A model generated the notes under the pieces. The model ran no database searches and was not told where the DNA came from. It was given only the letters and a program-made list of their open reading frames with translations. The translations under genes were made by a program, and so were the position numbers. Shown here piece by piece: positions 44,788 to 53,521 of a DNA stretch of 64,000 nt. The DNA is from Mesorhizobium sp. 131-2-1 (lineage in GTDB: Bacteria; Pseudomonadota; Alphaproteobacteria; Rhizobiales; Rhizobiaceae), in the NCBI RefSeq assembly GCF_016756535.1, contig NZ_AP023247.1, positions 3,224,501-3,288,500 on the forward strand. Direction: 5' to 3'. The stretch's first letter is position 1, and every line of letters starts with the position of its first letter.

Positions 44788-45726
44788 ATGCTCAAGCTGA
44801 AACTGCGGGAAAGAGCGTTTCCCGAGCTTTCCTACGCCAATCCGCATCAGCCGGCGCTGACGCGCTGGTTCATCCATTCCGTCGAGGGCCTGTCAGGCCG
44901 CGACCGTTTTGCCGCGCTCTACGATTTCTGGCGGCGCCAGGTGGCGCCGAGCGGCGAGCGTGTGTTCAGCCGCATGCTGGAGCTCATCGACGTCAAGGTC
45001 CGGAACGCCGCTCCATGGCCGCCGGCGAAGCTGCCGGACACGCCGCTGGTGATCGTCGCCAACCATCCTTTCGGCATCGGCGACGGCATCGCCGTGCTGT
45101 CGCTGGCCGAGCAGCTCGGGCGGCCGTTCCGCGTCATGATCCACAAGGATCTGCTTAGGATCCGCGAGATGGAACCCTATTCGCTGCCGATCGATTTCTC
45201 CGAAACCAAGGAGGCGGTGAAGAACAACCTGGCGGTGCGCCATGAGGCGGTGCGGCTGTTGAAGGAAGGCGTCACCATCGTCGTCTTCCCGGCCGGCGGC
45301 GTCGCCACCGCGCCGAAAGGATTTGGCCGGGCGCGCGACCTGCCGTGGAAGATATTTCCGGCCCGCCTGATCCAGGACGCCAGGGCTTCGGTCATTCCGA
45401 TGCATTTTTCCGGCCAGAACGGCCGGCTGTTCCATCTTGTCAGTGGCCCGATGAACATGGCCGAGCGCGAGGGCCGGGTGGCGAAGTTCGTCGGCAAGGC
45501 GTCGCTGACGCTGCGCACCTCGCTGCTCATCCGCGAATTCGCGCGGCTGTCCGGCAAGGCCATCGACGTTCGCGTCGGCGATATTCTGGCCTGGAACGAG
45601 CTGGAGCCGCTGCGCGACCGCAAGGCGCTGCTCGACCGGCTCCATCGCGGGGTCTTCGACTTGGCGCCGGCCACGCCGCGCGGCCGCGCGCAATTCCTGC
45701 CGCGCCGCCTGCGCAAGGCGGCCTGA
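44788..45726 (+). CDS. Lysophospholipid acyltransferase family protein
   Basis: A 312-residue acyltransferase of the PlsC/GlsB-OlsA type. The catalytic motif is ANHPFGIGDG, which has one residue more between His and Asp than the HX4D of PlsC, as in the hemolysin-like (GlsB/OlsA) branch. Further blocks are VVFPAGGVATAPKG and IPMHFSGQNG. In rhizobia such enzymes make phosphatidate or ornithine lipids; I cannot tell which. A membrane association is likely although no clear span is seen. It starts 85 bases after thrS, behind the terminator. Confidence 0.85.
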   Translation: MLKLKLRERAFPELSYANPHQPALTRWFIHSVEGLSGRDRFAALYDFWRRQVAPSGERVFSRMLELIDVKVRNAAPWPPAKLPDTPLVIVANHPFGIGDGIAVLSLAEQLGRPFRVMIHKDLLRIREMEPYSLPIDFSETKEAVKNNLAVRHEAVRLLKEGVTIVVFPAGGVATAPKGFGRARDLPWKIFPARLIQDARASVIPMHFSGQNGRLFHLVSGPMNMAEREGRVAKFVGKASLTLRTSLLIREFARLSGKAIDVRVGDILAWNELEPLRDRKALLDRLHRGVFDLAPATPRGRAQFLPRRLRKAA

Positions 45727-45738
45727 TGGACAGGCTTG

Positions 45739-46704
45739 TCAGTCAGCGCCTTCCTCGGGATCGATCGCCGAAGCCTCGGTGGCCAGCACTTCGATCTCCT
45801 GGTTCTGGCCGGCGACGACGGTGAAATCCTTCTGGTAGATGCGGTCGCGGTTCTTGGCGATGATGGTGTAGTCGCCTTCGGCCAGCACCATCGAGGCGAA
45901 GGCGCCGACGGTTTCCTTGATCGGGTCGCCGGACTCGTTGAGCAGCGACCAGGAGGTGTCGGCGATCGCCTCGCCGCCGGCCTCGCGCACCAGCTTCATC
46001 GTCATCTCGGCCGCGCGATGCTCGACGGTCGCTTCGGTCAGCTTGCCGGCCTCGACGCGGATGTCGGAACGGATGACGGCATTCACCGAACCATAGGTGG
46101 AGACGACATGGTAGGTGCCGGAATTGAGCCGCACCACGCTGTTCGGCTCGACGTCGGGGACGATCAGGGCGCGGTCGCCATTGGCCTCGACCTTGTCTTC
46201 GTAGATTGAGAAACGCAGCTTCTTCGGCGGTATGTGCACGCCGCCCGACAGCACCGCGTCGAGCTTGAGGCCGCCGGCATCAAGCACCAGGCTTTCGCGC
46301 TTGGCCTCCTTGCCGACGGTGATGCGCTTGGTGGCGCCGGCGCGTCCATAGGAGGCATGGACCAGATAGCTGCCGGGCTCCAGTTGGAACACTGCGGTGC
46401 CGCCATGGGCGGAGGCCACCATCGGCAGCTTGCCGTCGCTGGTCGGCCCCGGCTTGAAGACCCGCCAGACGATGCCGCGGGTGATGTCGGCGCCCTTGTC
46501 GGTCAGTTGCGCCGAGAGCGTGATGGCGCCGCCACCGCCCAGGGCCAGGGATGTGTCGCCTTTCGGCGTCGCGTAGCTCGAAATCCCCGGCAGCTTCAGA
46601 TTGCTGATGCCGTCGGCGTTCTGCGCAACGGCCGACGAAACCGGCACCAAGAACAGCGCCGCCGCCAGCCAGACCAGGAAAAGACGCAGTGTCCCCTCAA
46701 ACAT
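45739..46704 (-). CDS. Secreted protein with three tandem ~80-residue modules
   Basis: A 321-residue protein with a signal peptide (MFEGTLRLFLVWLAAALFL, cleavage near AVAQ). The mature part appears to be three successive modules of about 80 residues (roughly 63-145, 146-230, 231-310). Each contains a motif like LEPGSYLVHASYG, LNSGTYHVVSTYG or LAEGDYTIIAKNR, followed by a beta-rich segment and a VEAGK/VVAGQ turn. This is the pattern of carboxypeptidase regulatory-like or PEGA-like beta-sandwich repeats. No catalytic residues are seen. Function is unknown; surface or periplasmic scaffold is a guess. It is convergent with the acyltransferase gene. Confidence 0.7.
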   Translation of the reverse strand: MFEGTLRLFLVWLAAALFLVPVSSAVAQNADGISNLKLPGISSYATPKGDTSLALGGGGAITLSAQLTDKGADITRGIVWRVFKPGPTSDGKLPMVASAHGGTAVFQLEPGSYLVHASYGRAGATKRITVGKEAKRESLVLDAGGLKLDAVLSGGVHIPPKKLRFSIYEDKVEANGDRALIVPDVEPNSVVRLNSGTYHVVSTYGSVNAVIRSDIRVEAGKLTEATVEHRAAEMTMKLVREAGGEAIADTSWSLLNESGDPIKETVGAFASMVLAEGDYTIIAKNRDRIYQKDFTVVAGQNQEIEVLATEASAIDPEEGAD

Positions 46705-46867
46705 GCCTTGCGTTGAAGCCCAAGGCGGTGGCAATTTCAAGGCCTGAGAGTCCCAATCCCGCTCCGCAGGGCTCTTGCCGTCCGGCGCGAGGCGTCATTG
46801 CCCGAGCCGCCCGAATTCCCACCGGCGCGCTTCAGCCCAAAACCGAACTTCTAGGAGACTTGCGCCC

Positions 46868-47452
46868 ATGGCGTCGCCGATCATCGACTTCCTGCTGACC
46901 CGGACCTCCGCGCCGATCCCGGACCTGAAGGAGCCGGCGCCCAGCGACGCCGAGATCGCAACCCTGATCACCGCCGCCACGCGCGTGCCGGATCACGGCC
47001 GGCTCGAGCCCTGGCGCTTCATCCTCTATCGCGGCGAGGCGCGCGTCGAGATCGGCAGGAAGCTGGCGGCTTTGGCCGAACAGCGCGAGGGGCCGCTGCC
47101 CGAGGGCCGGCGCAACCAGGAACTGGCTCGGTTCTCGCGCGCGCCGCTGGTGATCGGCGTGGTGTCGGTGCCGAAGGAAAATCCGAAGATCCCGCAATGG
47201 GAGATGTTCCTCTCGGGCGGCATGGCGGCTATGAATCTGATGATCGCTGCCAACGCGCTGGGCTATGGCACCAACATGATCAGCAATTGGTATTCCGACG
47301 TGCCGGAGGGCAGGGCGATCCTGGGCCTGGCGCCGCAAGAACGCGTCATCGGCTTCGTCCACATCGGCTCCTATCAGGGGCCGGCGCCGGAGCGGCCGCG
47401 GCCCGATCCGGCAAAGCTCTACGTCGATTATCAGGGGCCGTGGGCGGGCTAA
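46868..47452 (+). CDS. Nitroreductase family protein
   Basis: A 194-residue flavoprotein of the nitroreductase fold, single domain. Family blocks are AATRVPDHGRLEPWRFI near the N-terminus (FMN phosphate contact), GGMAAMNLMIAANALGYGTNM (helix at the dimer interface) and VIGFVHIGSY. It should reduce quinones or nitro compounds with NAD(P)H. The ATG at 46868 has AGGAGACTT upstream. The flavin-reductase gene follows by 10 bases, so the two likely form an operon. Confidence 0.92.
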   Translation: MASPIIDFLLTRTSAPIPDLKEPAPSDAEIATLITAATRVPDHGRLEPWRFILYRGEARVEIGRKLAALAEQREGPLPEGRRNQELARFSRAPLVIGVVSVPKENPKIPQWEMFLSGGMAAMNLMIAANALGYGTNMISNWYSDVPEGRAILGLAPQERVIGFVHIGSYQGPAPERPRPDPAKLYVDYQGPWAG

Positions 47453-47462
47453 GAGGGAAAAA

Positions 47463-48071
47463 ATGTTCTACGAACCGGCGAAAGGGCACGGCCTGCCGCA
47501 CGATCCGTCCAAGGCGATCGTGGCGCCGCGACCGATCGGCTGGATCTCGACCATAGACAAGGAAGGCAAGATCAACCTCGCCCCCTATTCGTTCTTCAAC
47601 GCCTTTTCGACCAAGCCGTTCATCGTCTGGTTCTCGTCGGAGGGCGAGAAGGACAGCGCCAGCTTCGCCGAAGAGACCGGCGAGTTCGTCGCCAATCTGG
47701 TCAGCCGCGATCTGGCGCAGAAGATGAACCGCACCGCGGTCGACGCGCCGCGCGGCGTCAGCGAGTTCGGCTATGCCGATCTCGCCATGGCGCCATCGCG
47801 CCTTGTTGCGCCGCCCCGGGTGGCGGAGGCGCCGGCCGCGCTCGAATGCCGGGTGACGGAGATCATCCGGCCGCATGCGCTCGATGGCACGCAGACGAGT
47901 GCCGTCGTCGTCGCCGGTGAAGTGGTTGGCGTGCACATCGACGACGCCTACTTGAAGGACGGCATGTTCGACATTGTCAGGGCCGGCAATGTCGCCCGGC
48001 TCGGCTACATGGACTACGCCAGCATCGACGAAATCTTCTCGATGCGCCGGCCGCGCTGGGGAAAGGACTAG
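47463..48071 (+). CDS. Flavin reductase-like (split-barrel) protein
   Basis: A 202-residue FMN-binding split-barrel protein of the flavin reductase-like family. Typical blocks are AIVAPRPIGWISTIDKEGKI, NLAPYSFFNAFSTKPFIVW and FVANLVSRDLA. Members supply reduced flavin or act as ferric or azo reductases. It directly follows the nitroreductase gene, so a shared redox role is likely. The C-terminus ends at MRRPRWGKD, typical for the SnoaL-lacking subgroup. I cannot define the substrate. Confidence 0.9.
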   Translation: MFYEPAKGHGLPHDPSKAIVAPRPIGWISTIDKEGKINLAPYSFFNAFSTKPFIVWFSSEGEKDSASFAEETGEFVANLVSRDLAQKMNRTAVDAPRGVSEFGYADLAMAPSRLVAPPRVAEAPAALECRVTEIIRPHALDGTQTSAVVVAGEVVGVHIDDAYLKDGMFDIVRAGNVARLGYMDYASIDEIFSMRRPRWGKD

Positions 48072-48116
48072 ACAGAGCTCGGGTGACGGCGGCGGGCATA
48101 TCGCGGAAGGTTGGCC

Positions 48117-48791
48117 ATGATCGCAAGACTGATCCTGCAGACATTCGTGTGGTTCGGCGTCATGGGCGCCGTGCTCTTCCTCTCGGCCGGCACGCTGAAC
48201 TGGCCAAGCGCCTGGGTGTACCTGGCGGTGATGATCGGGTTCAGCCTGACGCTCGGCGTGGCGCTGGCCCGGCGCGATCCCGGGCTGATGAACGAGCGGC
48301 TCAGCCCTCCGATCCAGAAGGACCAGGCCGCAGCCGACAAGGTGCTGCTCTCCATCCTGCTCGTCGCCATCTTTGCGTGGCTGGGTCTGATGGGGCTCGA
48401 CTTCCGCTACGGCTGGTCGGCGGTTCCTTCATGGCTGCTGGCGATCGGCGGGGTGATCCTGCTGGTCGGTATCTGGATTTGCCACCTGACAATGCTGGAG
48501 AACAGCTTCGCGGCGCCCGTGGTGAAGATACAGGGCGAACGCGGACAGCACGTCATTACGACAGGCCCCTACAGCTATGTCCGCCATCCGATGTATGCTG
48601 GCGCCATCCTCTACTTTGCCGGTACGGCACTCCTGCTTGGCTCCTGGTGGGGGCTGGCATCGGTGCTCCTTTTCATCGTGCTCCTGGCGATCCGCATCTT
48701 TATCGAGGAGAGGACGCTGCGGACCGGGCTGCAGGGTTATGACGACTACGCGGCGAATGTCCGCTACCGGCTGATCCCGCTGGTCTGGTAG
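48117..48791 (+). CDS. Isoprenylcysteine carboxyl methyltransferase-like membrane protein
   Basis: A 224-residue membrane protein of the ICMT/PEMT superfamily, with about five hydrophobic spans. The SAM-binding C-terminal motif is TGPYSYVRHPMYAGAIL and later IFIEERTLRTGL. Substrates of bacterial members are largely unknown; they may methylate lipids or small thiols. The ATG at 48117 has GGAAGG six bases before it. It follows the flavin reductase gene by 45 bases and is convergent with the CoA-ester lyase gene. Confidence 0.87.
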   Translation: MIARLILQTFVWFGVMGAVLFLSAGTLNWPSAWVYLAVMIGFSLTLGVALARRDPGLMNERLSPPIQKDQAAADKVLLSILLVAIFAWLGLMGLDFRYGWSAVPSWLLAIGGVILLVGIWICHLTMLENSFAAPVVKIQGERGQHVITTGPYSYVRHPMYAGAILYFAGTALLLGSWWGLASVLLFIVLLAIRIFIEERTLRTGLQGYDDYAANVRYRLIPLVW

Positions 48792-48800
48792 CTGAGCGGC

Positions 48801-49682
48801 TCAGGCGGAAATCCCGGCGGCCCTGGCGCGCGCGAGAAGGCGCTCGGCCAGGCGCAGATGCGGCCGATCATACATCTTGCCGTCGATGCCGACGACGCCG
48901 GGATTGCCCGCGGCGGCGAACGCGTCGACGATTACCTGTGAGTGTCTTACGGCTTCGGCTGACGGCGTGAAGGCCGCGTTGATGACCGGCACCTGCGCCG
49001 GATGGATCGCCATCTTGCCGGCAAAACCGTCGCGTTCGGCCTCGCGGCATTCGGCTGCGAAAGCTTCCATGTCGCGGAAGTCCGGAAAGACAGTGTCGAT
49101 CGCCGCGACTTCAGCCGCGCCGGCCGCAAGGATGGTCATGGCGCGGGCGAGACGGAAGACATCGGTGTAGCGGCCGCGCTCGTCGCGCGCGGCGCGGGCG
49201 CCGATCGCGGCCGACAGGTCCTCGGCGCCCCAGGTGAGACCGGCAAGCCGCGTGCTGGCGCCGGCATAGGTTGCGGCGGTCAGCACGCCCGCCGGAGTCT
49301 CGGTGATGATCGGCAGGATCCTGATCGCGCCGTCAGGCAGGCCGTTTTCAGCCTCGTGCACTCTGAGCTTCGCCGAGAGCTGCTGGACATCCTGGCCGCT
49401 GTTCGACTTCGGCAGCATGATGCCGTCCGGCGCGGCTGGAACAAGCGCCGTCAGATCGTCGTCGGTGAGCCCCGTCGACAGATCGTTGACGCGCACATAG
49501 ATCGCGGAGGCCGTTTTTTGCCTATGCGCGGCGATGAAGCGTGCCGCGATCTCGCGTGCCGACTGCTTGTTGCCGGCCGCGACCGAATCCTCAAGGTCGA
49601 CGATGACGACGTCGGCGCCGGCGCCAAAGCCCTTTTCCAGCTTCTTTTCCGAATCGCCGGGAACAAACAGCAGCGAGCGCAT
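48801..49682 (-). CDS. HpcH/HpaI-type CoA-ester lyase (CitE-like)
   Basis: A 293-residue TIM-barrel lyase of the citrate lyase beta / malyl-CoA lyase family. Features: MRSLLFVPGDSEKKLEKG, VVIVDLEDSVA with the metal Asp, GIMLPKSNSGQD, TWGAEDLSAAIG and MAIHPAQVP. It cleaves or forms a C-C bond in malyl- or citramalyl-type CoA esters with Mg. The start overlaps the MaoC stop as TGATG, so the two are coupled. Together with phaC this suggests CoA-ester carbon metabolism, perhaps near the ethylmalonyl-CoA pathway; that is an inference. Confidence 0.88.
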   Translation of the reverse strand: MRSLLFVPGDSEKKLEKGFGAGADVVIVDLEDSVAAGNKQSAREIAARFIAAHRQKTASAIYVRVNDLSTGLTDDDLTALVPAAPDGIMLPKSNSGQDVQQLSAKLRVHEAENGLPDGAIRILPIITETPAGVLTAATYAGASTRLAGLTWGAEDLSAAIGARAARDERGRYTDVFRLARAMTILAAGAAEVAAIDTVFPDFRDMEAFAAECREAERDGFAGKMAIHPAQVPVINAAFTPSAEAVRHSQVIVDAFAAAGNPGVVGIDGKMYDRPHLRLAERLLARARAAGISA

Positions 49683-50134
49683 CAGGCCGCCTTCTTCATC
49701 ATCATCGCCTGTCGTGTGCATTTGGCGACGAGGACGTCATCCTGGTTGTAGGCGCGGTGCTCGAACTCGACGATGCCGCGATCGGGCTTCGATTTGGACT
49801 CGCGCACCGAAATCACCGTGGTTTCGACACGGATTGTATCGCCATGGAAGACCGGATGCGGAAACACCGTTTCCTTCATGCCGAGATTGGCGACAGTGGT
49901 GCCGACGGTGATGTCGTTGACCGAAATGCCGATCATCAACCCCAGCGTGAACAGCGAATTGACCAGCGGCTTGCCCCATTCGCTTTTGGCGGCGAAGTCG
50001 AAGTCGATGTGCAGCGGCTGCGGGTTCAGCGTCATCACCGAGAACAGCATGTTGTCGCTCTCGGTGACGGTCTTGCGCAGCGTGTGGCGGAAGACGTGGC
50101 CGACGACGAACTCTTCGAGATAAAGCCCGGCCAT
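49682..50134 (-). CDS. MaoC-family dehydratase
   Basis: A 150-residue hot-dog fold hydratase. The pattern is FVVGHVFRHTLRKTVTESDN with the MaoC entry residues, HIDFDFAAKSEWGKPLVNS, which holds the Asp/His catalytic pair in the family, and HPVFHGDTIRVETTV. It probably hydrates or dehydrates an enoyl-CoA. It is too short for mesaconyl-CoA hydratase, which has a double hot-dog fold. Coupled to the downstream lyase by overlapping stop and start codons. The ATG at 50134 has GAGGAGA seven bases upstream. Confidence 0.9.
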   Translation of the reverse strand: MAGLYLEEFVVGHVFRHTLRKTVTESDNMLFSVMTLNPQPLHIDFDFAAKSEWGKPLVNSLFTLGLMIGISVNDITVGTTVANLGMKETVFPHPVFHGDTIRVETTVISVRESKSKPDRGIVEFEHRAYNQDDVLVAKCTRQAMMMKKAA

Positions 50135-50287
50135 GCACGATCTCCTCAACGGCTCAGGGGTTGATAGGCGCTGCCTGCCGCGCCCGCAAGCCAGTTAACA
50201 AACATGGTGAACCGTTCGTAAACCATTTCCAGCCTAACGTTCCAGCGGGGCCGGGGACCTTCCCGGCAAGGGCGCAAGCTGGTTGGC

Positions 50288-51409
50288 ATGATTGTTTCGC
50301 ATTTTCTGAAATGGATCGATACGGCAAGGGTTGCCGAGCGCGCGGCCGCTGCCAGCGCGCTGGCTCGCGCCTATATCAATTCCGACCTGCCTTTCGAGGA
50401 CCGCTGCGCCGCGGAAGCAGCGCTGACATTCCTGCTCGACGATGCCTCGTCGAAAGTGCGGCTGGCGCTGGCCGAGGCGCTGTCGATGAGCCATCACGCG
50501 CCGATCCAGATCATCAGCGCGCTGGCCTCCGACCAGCCGGAAGTGGCCGCGATGGTGCTGGCGCGTTCGCCATTGCTTACCGATGCCGACCTGATCGACC
50601 GGGTCGCCGGCGGCCAGAAAGCAACGCAGAAACTGATTGCCGACCGGCCTGTCGTCTCGATGGCGCTGGCGGCGGCGATCGCCGAAATCGGCGAACCGGA
50701 AGCCTGCGCCGTGCTGCTTGCCAACAGCGGCGCCGACATCGCGTCGCTGAGCTTCCGCCGCATGGCGGAGCGCCATGGCCATCTGCCGCTGGTGCGCGAG
50801 GCGCTGATCGCCGACGGGCGGCTGCCCGCCGATTGCCGGCACATGCTTCTGGTCAAGCTCGGCGAGACGCTGAAAGGTTCGCCGCTTGTGCTGGCCCTGA
50901 TGGGTGCGGCAAGAGCCGATCGCGTCATGCGCGACGCCTGCGTGAAAGCCTCGGTGACACTGATCGAAGGCACGCGCGCGGAGGAGCATGCCGCGTTGAT
51001 CGAGCATCTCAGGCTGCGCGGCGACCTCACCGCGAGCTTCATCATCCGCACCATCGCGCATGGCAAGGTCGATTTCTTCGGCTCGGCGCTGGTGGCGCTT
51101 GCCCAGCAATCCGAGCAGCGGGTGAGGGCGCTTCTGGCCGGTGGGCACGACGTGGCGTTGCAGGCGCTGTTCCGCAGCGCCGGCCTCGCCGCGGCCACCC
51201 ACGGCATCATCCTGCGCGCACTCAAGGTGTGGCGCGAGGTGGCCAATGGCAAGCGTGTCGCCGGCGTGCAGGAGGTGAGCTGGCTGATGCTGAAGGAACT
51301 CGGCGGGCAGTCGGCGGAAGGTGACCTCGCCGGGCTGGTGAAGTCGATCCATCTCGAAGCGCTGCGCGAAAACGCGCGCGGGCACGCGCTGGCGATCGCG
51401 GCCGCTTAA
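50288..51409 (+). CDS. DUF2336 family helical-repeat protein
   Basis: A 373-residue protein matching the alphaproteobacterial DUF2336 family. The N-terminal two thirds are HEAT-like helix pairs (EAALTFLLDDASSKVRLALAEAL, split over two helices), and the C-terminal part has the family block AHGKVDFFGSALVALA. No enzyme residues are evident. The family has no settled function. Codon use is like its neighbours. Its TAA stop overlaps the TAA stop of the convergent FUSC gene by four bases (51406-51409). Confidence 0.85.
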   Translation: MIVSHFLKWIDTARVAERAAAASALARAYINSDLPFEDRCAAEAALTFLLDDASSKVRLALAEALSMSHHAPIQIISALASDQPEVAAMVLARSPLLTDADLIDRVAGGQKATQKLIADRPVVSMALAAAIAEIGEPEACAVLLANSGADIASLSFRRMAERHGHLPLVREALIADGRLPADCRHMLLVKLGETLKGSPLVLALMGAARADRVMRDACVKASVTLIEGTRAEEHAALIEHLRLRGDLTASFIIRTIAHGKVDFFGSALVALAQQSEQRVRALLAGGHDVALQALFRSAGLAAATHGIILRALKVWREVANGKRVAGVQEVSWLMLKELGGQSAEGDLAGLVKSIHLEALRENARGHALAIAAA

Positions 51410-53478
51410 GCCTGAATCCGGTCCTTCACGAAAAAATCCGGAAAATCCTCGATTGCCGCGGCAATGATGCGCAGCGAGGCGGCGACCTGCAGCATGTCGG
51501 CCTTGTCGCTGCGCTCGGCGATGCTCGCCGCATATTGCCTGGCGACGGCGATCGTCGCCGTCTGCGGTTCGCCAGACCTGCGAAACAGCAGCTCGCGCGC
51601 CAGTCCGCGCAGGAAATTGGTGATGGAGAGAACTGTCTCCGACGGTATCGCTGAATTCTGCTGGGCGCTGCGCAGCCGCAGGATCTCGAGCCCGACGGTG
51701 ACAGCCGAAATGCTGCCGCCGAGCACGGGGTCTCCCTTCTTGCCGATGCGCTGCAAGAGCGGCATCAACTGGTTGACCCGGTCATAGGCCAGGCTTTCGA
51801 ACGCCGATCGTCGAGGTATGCGTTCATGCAGGCAAAGGCGTGCCAGGTCTTCGCGCATGACCTGGAGGATGCGGTTGACGGTCACCCATGGATCGGCGGG
51901 CAGCACGACGATGAAGACGCCGATGGCGATCAGAATGCCGACCAGGATCGAGGCCGACCCGGCGAGGAACGGGCCAGGGTCGTAGGTCATGGCCTGATGC
52001 GGGCTGAGGAAGGCGAGGAAATTGATGGCAAAGGCGGTGGCGACGCCGACATGGCGCGGATTGGCCATGCCGAGCGCCGCCGGCACCATGATCGGCACGA
52101 CGAAGAGCGCGAACCAGCCGAAGCCGGGCAGCGCTGGCATGGCGATCTGGCCGACGAGGAACGCGAAGGGAAGCGCCAGCAGCGTCCCGGCAAAGAAGCC
52201 CCAGGCCGACTGGACCGGATCGGGGCGTGACGCGAACAGGCTGGAGACGACGGCGACGAGGATGACGGTGCCGGTCGCTTCCGACCATTTCGTCGTCAGC
52301 CAGAAGGCGGCAACCAGCAGTGTTGCGACGGCGGCGCGCACGGCATTGCGCCAGGCGGCGTGGTAGTCCCGGTGCACGACCAGTGCCGGCTGGCGCCGGT
52401 CGCGGGACGGCCGCGAAACCGGCGAACGGAGCGCGTCCAGGCCGCGCAGCACCTGCTTCAGTGCTTCGGCAAAGTCAGCGGCGATGGTAAGGCGGGTGAT
52501 GGTGCCGACCCGGTCGCTTTCGGGATCGGGTGAAGCCTCCGGCGTCTGCCGCGCCTCCCTGGCGATCGCGTCGAGCCGCGCCACCCAGGGGCCGGTGTCG
52601 TCGAGCGCGCCGGGTGTCGCCGCCAGTTCGCCGACGAAAGCCTTCAACTCGCTGCGGACCGGGATGAGGGCCGCGTTCTTCGGCGCGGCATGGCTGTGCA
52701 GCGCGCGTGCCGCCGAAAGCGCCCACAGAAGCTGGCCGATCGTGCGCCGGACCGGATGGGCGCGGGTGGCGAAGCTTGGCGCCTCGAGCCTGGCATAGGT
52801 GCGCATCTCGGCAAGCGTCTGGGCGTCGGCGATCAGCTTGCGCTGGAGACCGGCAAGCGTTGCGGCGTCACCTCCCGAGAAGGCGCCGCCTGCGTAGGTG
52901 GCAAGATCGAGGATGCTGCGCTTCAGCCTGGAGATGATGGCGTCCGCCGCCAGTTTCGGCAGGATCAACCGGCTGGTCAGGCCGGCACAGAGGATGCCGA
53001 GCACGATCTCGGCGCAGCGCGCGACGGCGAGATCGACGACGAGGTGCGGCTGGCCGAAGGCGGGCAGGCCGATGATCATCGCGGTGTAGCCGGCAAGGGC
53101 GGCGCCATAGGCCTCAGGATTGCGCAACAGCGACGAAACCAGCGTGCAGATCCCGATCCAGATCGCGAGCGCGGCGAGCAAAAGCCAGGGGTTGGTGCCG
53201 AAGACAGAGGTGATGCCGATCGCGGCCAGGCCGCCGGCCAGCGTGCCGATCAGCCGGTAGAAGCCCTTGGCCAGCACCATGCCGGCGACCGGCTGGGCAA
53301 CGATGAAAACCGTCATCATCGCCCATTGCGGATGATCGAGCCTGAGGGCGTAGGCGGAAAGAAGCGCGATCAGCCCGGCCGAAACGGTGCGCAGGGCGAA
53401 GATCCAGTCCGAACGCGTCGGCTGGGTCAGCCCGCCGAACCTTGCCTCGATAAGATCCTTCAGCCGCGCCAGGCTCAC
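51406..53478 (-). CDS. FUSC-family inner-membrane transporter (aromatic acid exporter-like)
   Basis: A 690-residue membrane protein of the FUSC/PET family. It has two membrane bundles (about residues 25-175 and 370-510) separated and followed by soluble parts, the usual fusaric-acid resistance or AaeB layout. Conserved pieces are WAMMTVFIVAQPVAGMVLAKGF and the second-bundle WSEATGTVILVAVVSSLFASRP. It probably exports organic acids or drugs, normally with an HlyD-type partner, but none is adjacent. The start is GTG at 53478 with GGAG nine bases before it. It is 43 bases downstream of parE on the same strand. Confidence 0.9.
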   Translation of the reverse strand: MSLARLKDLIEARFGGLTQPTRSDWIFALRTVSAGLIALLSAYALRLDHPQWAMMTVFIVAQPVAGMVLAKGFYRLIGTLAGGLAAIGITSVFGTNPWLLLAALAIWIGICTLVSSLLRNPEAYGAALAGYTAMIIGLPAFGQPHLVVDLAVARCAEIVLGILCAGLTSRLILPKLAADAIISRLKRSILDLATYAGGAFSGGDAATLAGLQRKLIADAQTLAEMRTYARLEAPSFATRAHPVRRTIGQLLWALSAARALHSHAAPKNAALIPVRSELKAFVGELAATPGALDDTGPWVARLDAIAREARQTPEASPDPESDRVGTITRLTIAADFAEALKQVLRGLDALRSPVSRPSRDRRQPALVVHRDYHAAWRNAVRAAVATLLVAAFWLTTKWSEATGTVILVAVVSSLFASRPDPVQSAWGFFAGTLLALPFAFLVGQIAMPALPGFGWFALFVVPIMVPAALGMANPRHVGVATAFAINFLAFLSPHQAMTYDPGPFLAGSASILVGILIAIGVFIVVLPADPWVTVNRILQVMREDLARLCLHERIPRRSAFESLAYDRVNQLMPLLQRIGKKGDPVLGGSISAVTVGLEILRLRSAQQNSAIPSETVLSITNFLRGLARELLFRRSGEPQTATIAVARQYAASIAERSDKADMLQVAASLRIIAAAIEDFPDFFVKDRIQA

Positions 53479-53521
53479 ATGCTCGTCTCCGCAACGGAGC
53501 CTGTTATGGACCAGTCGGCGG

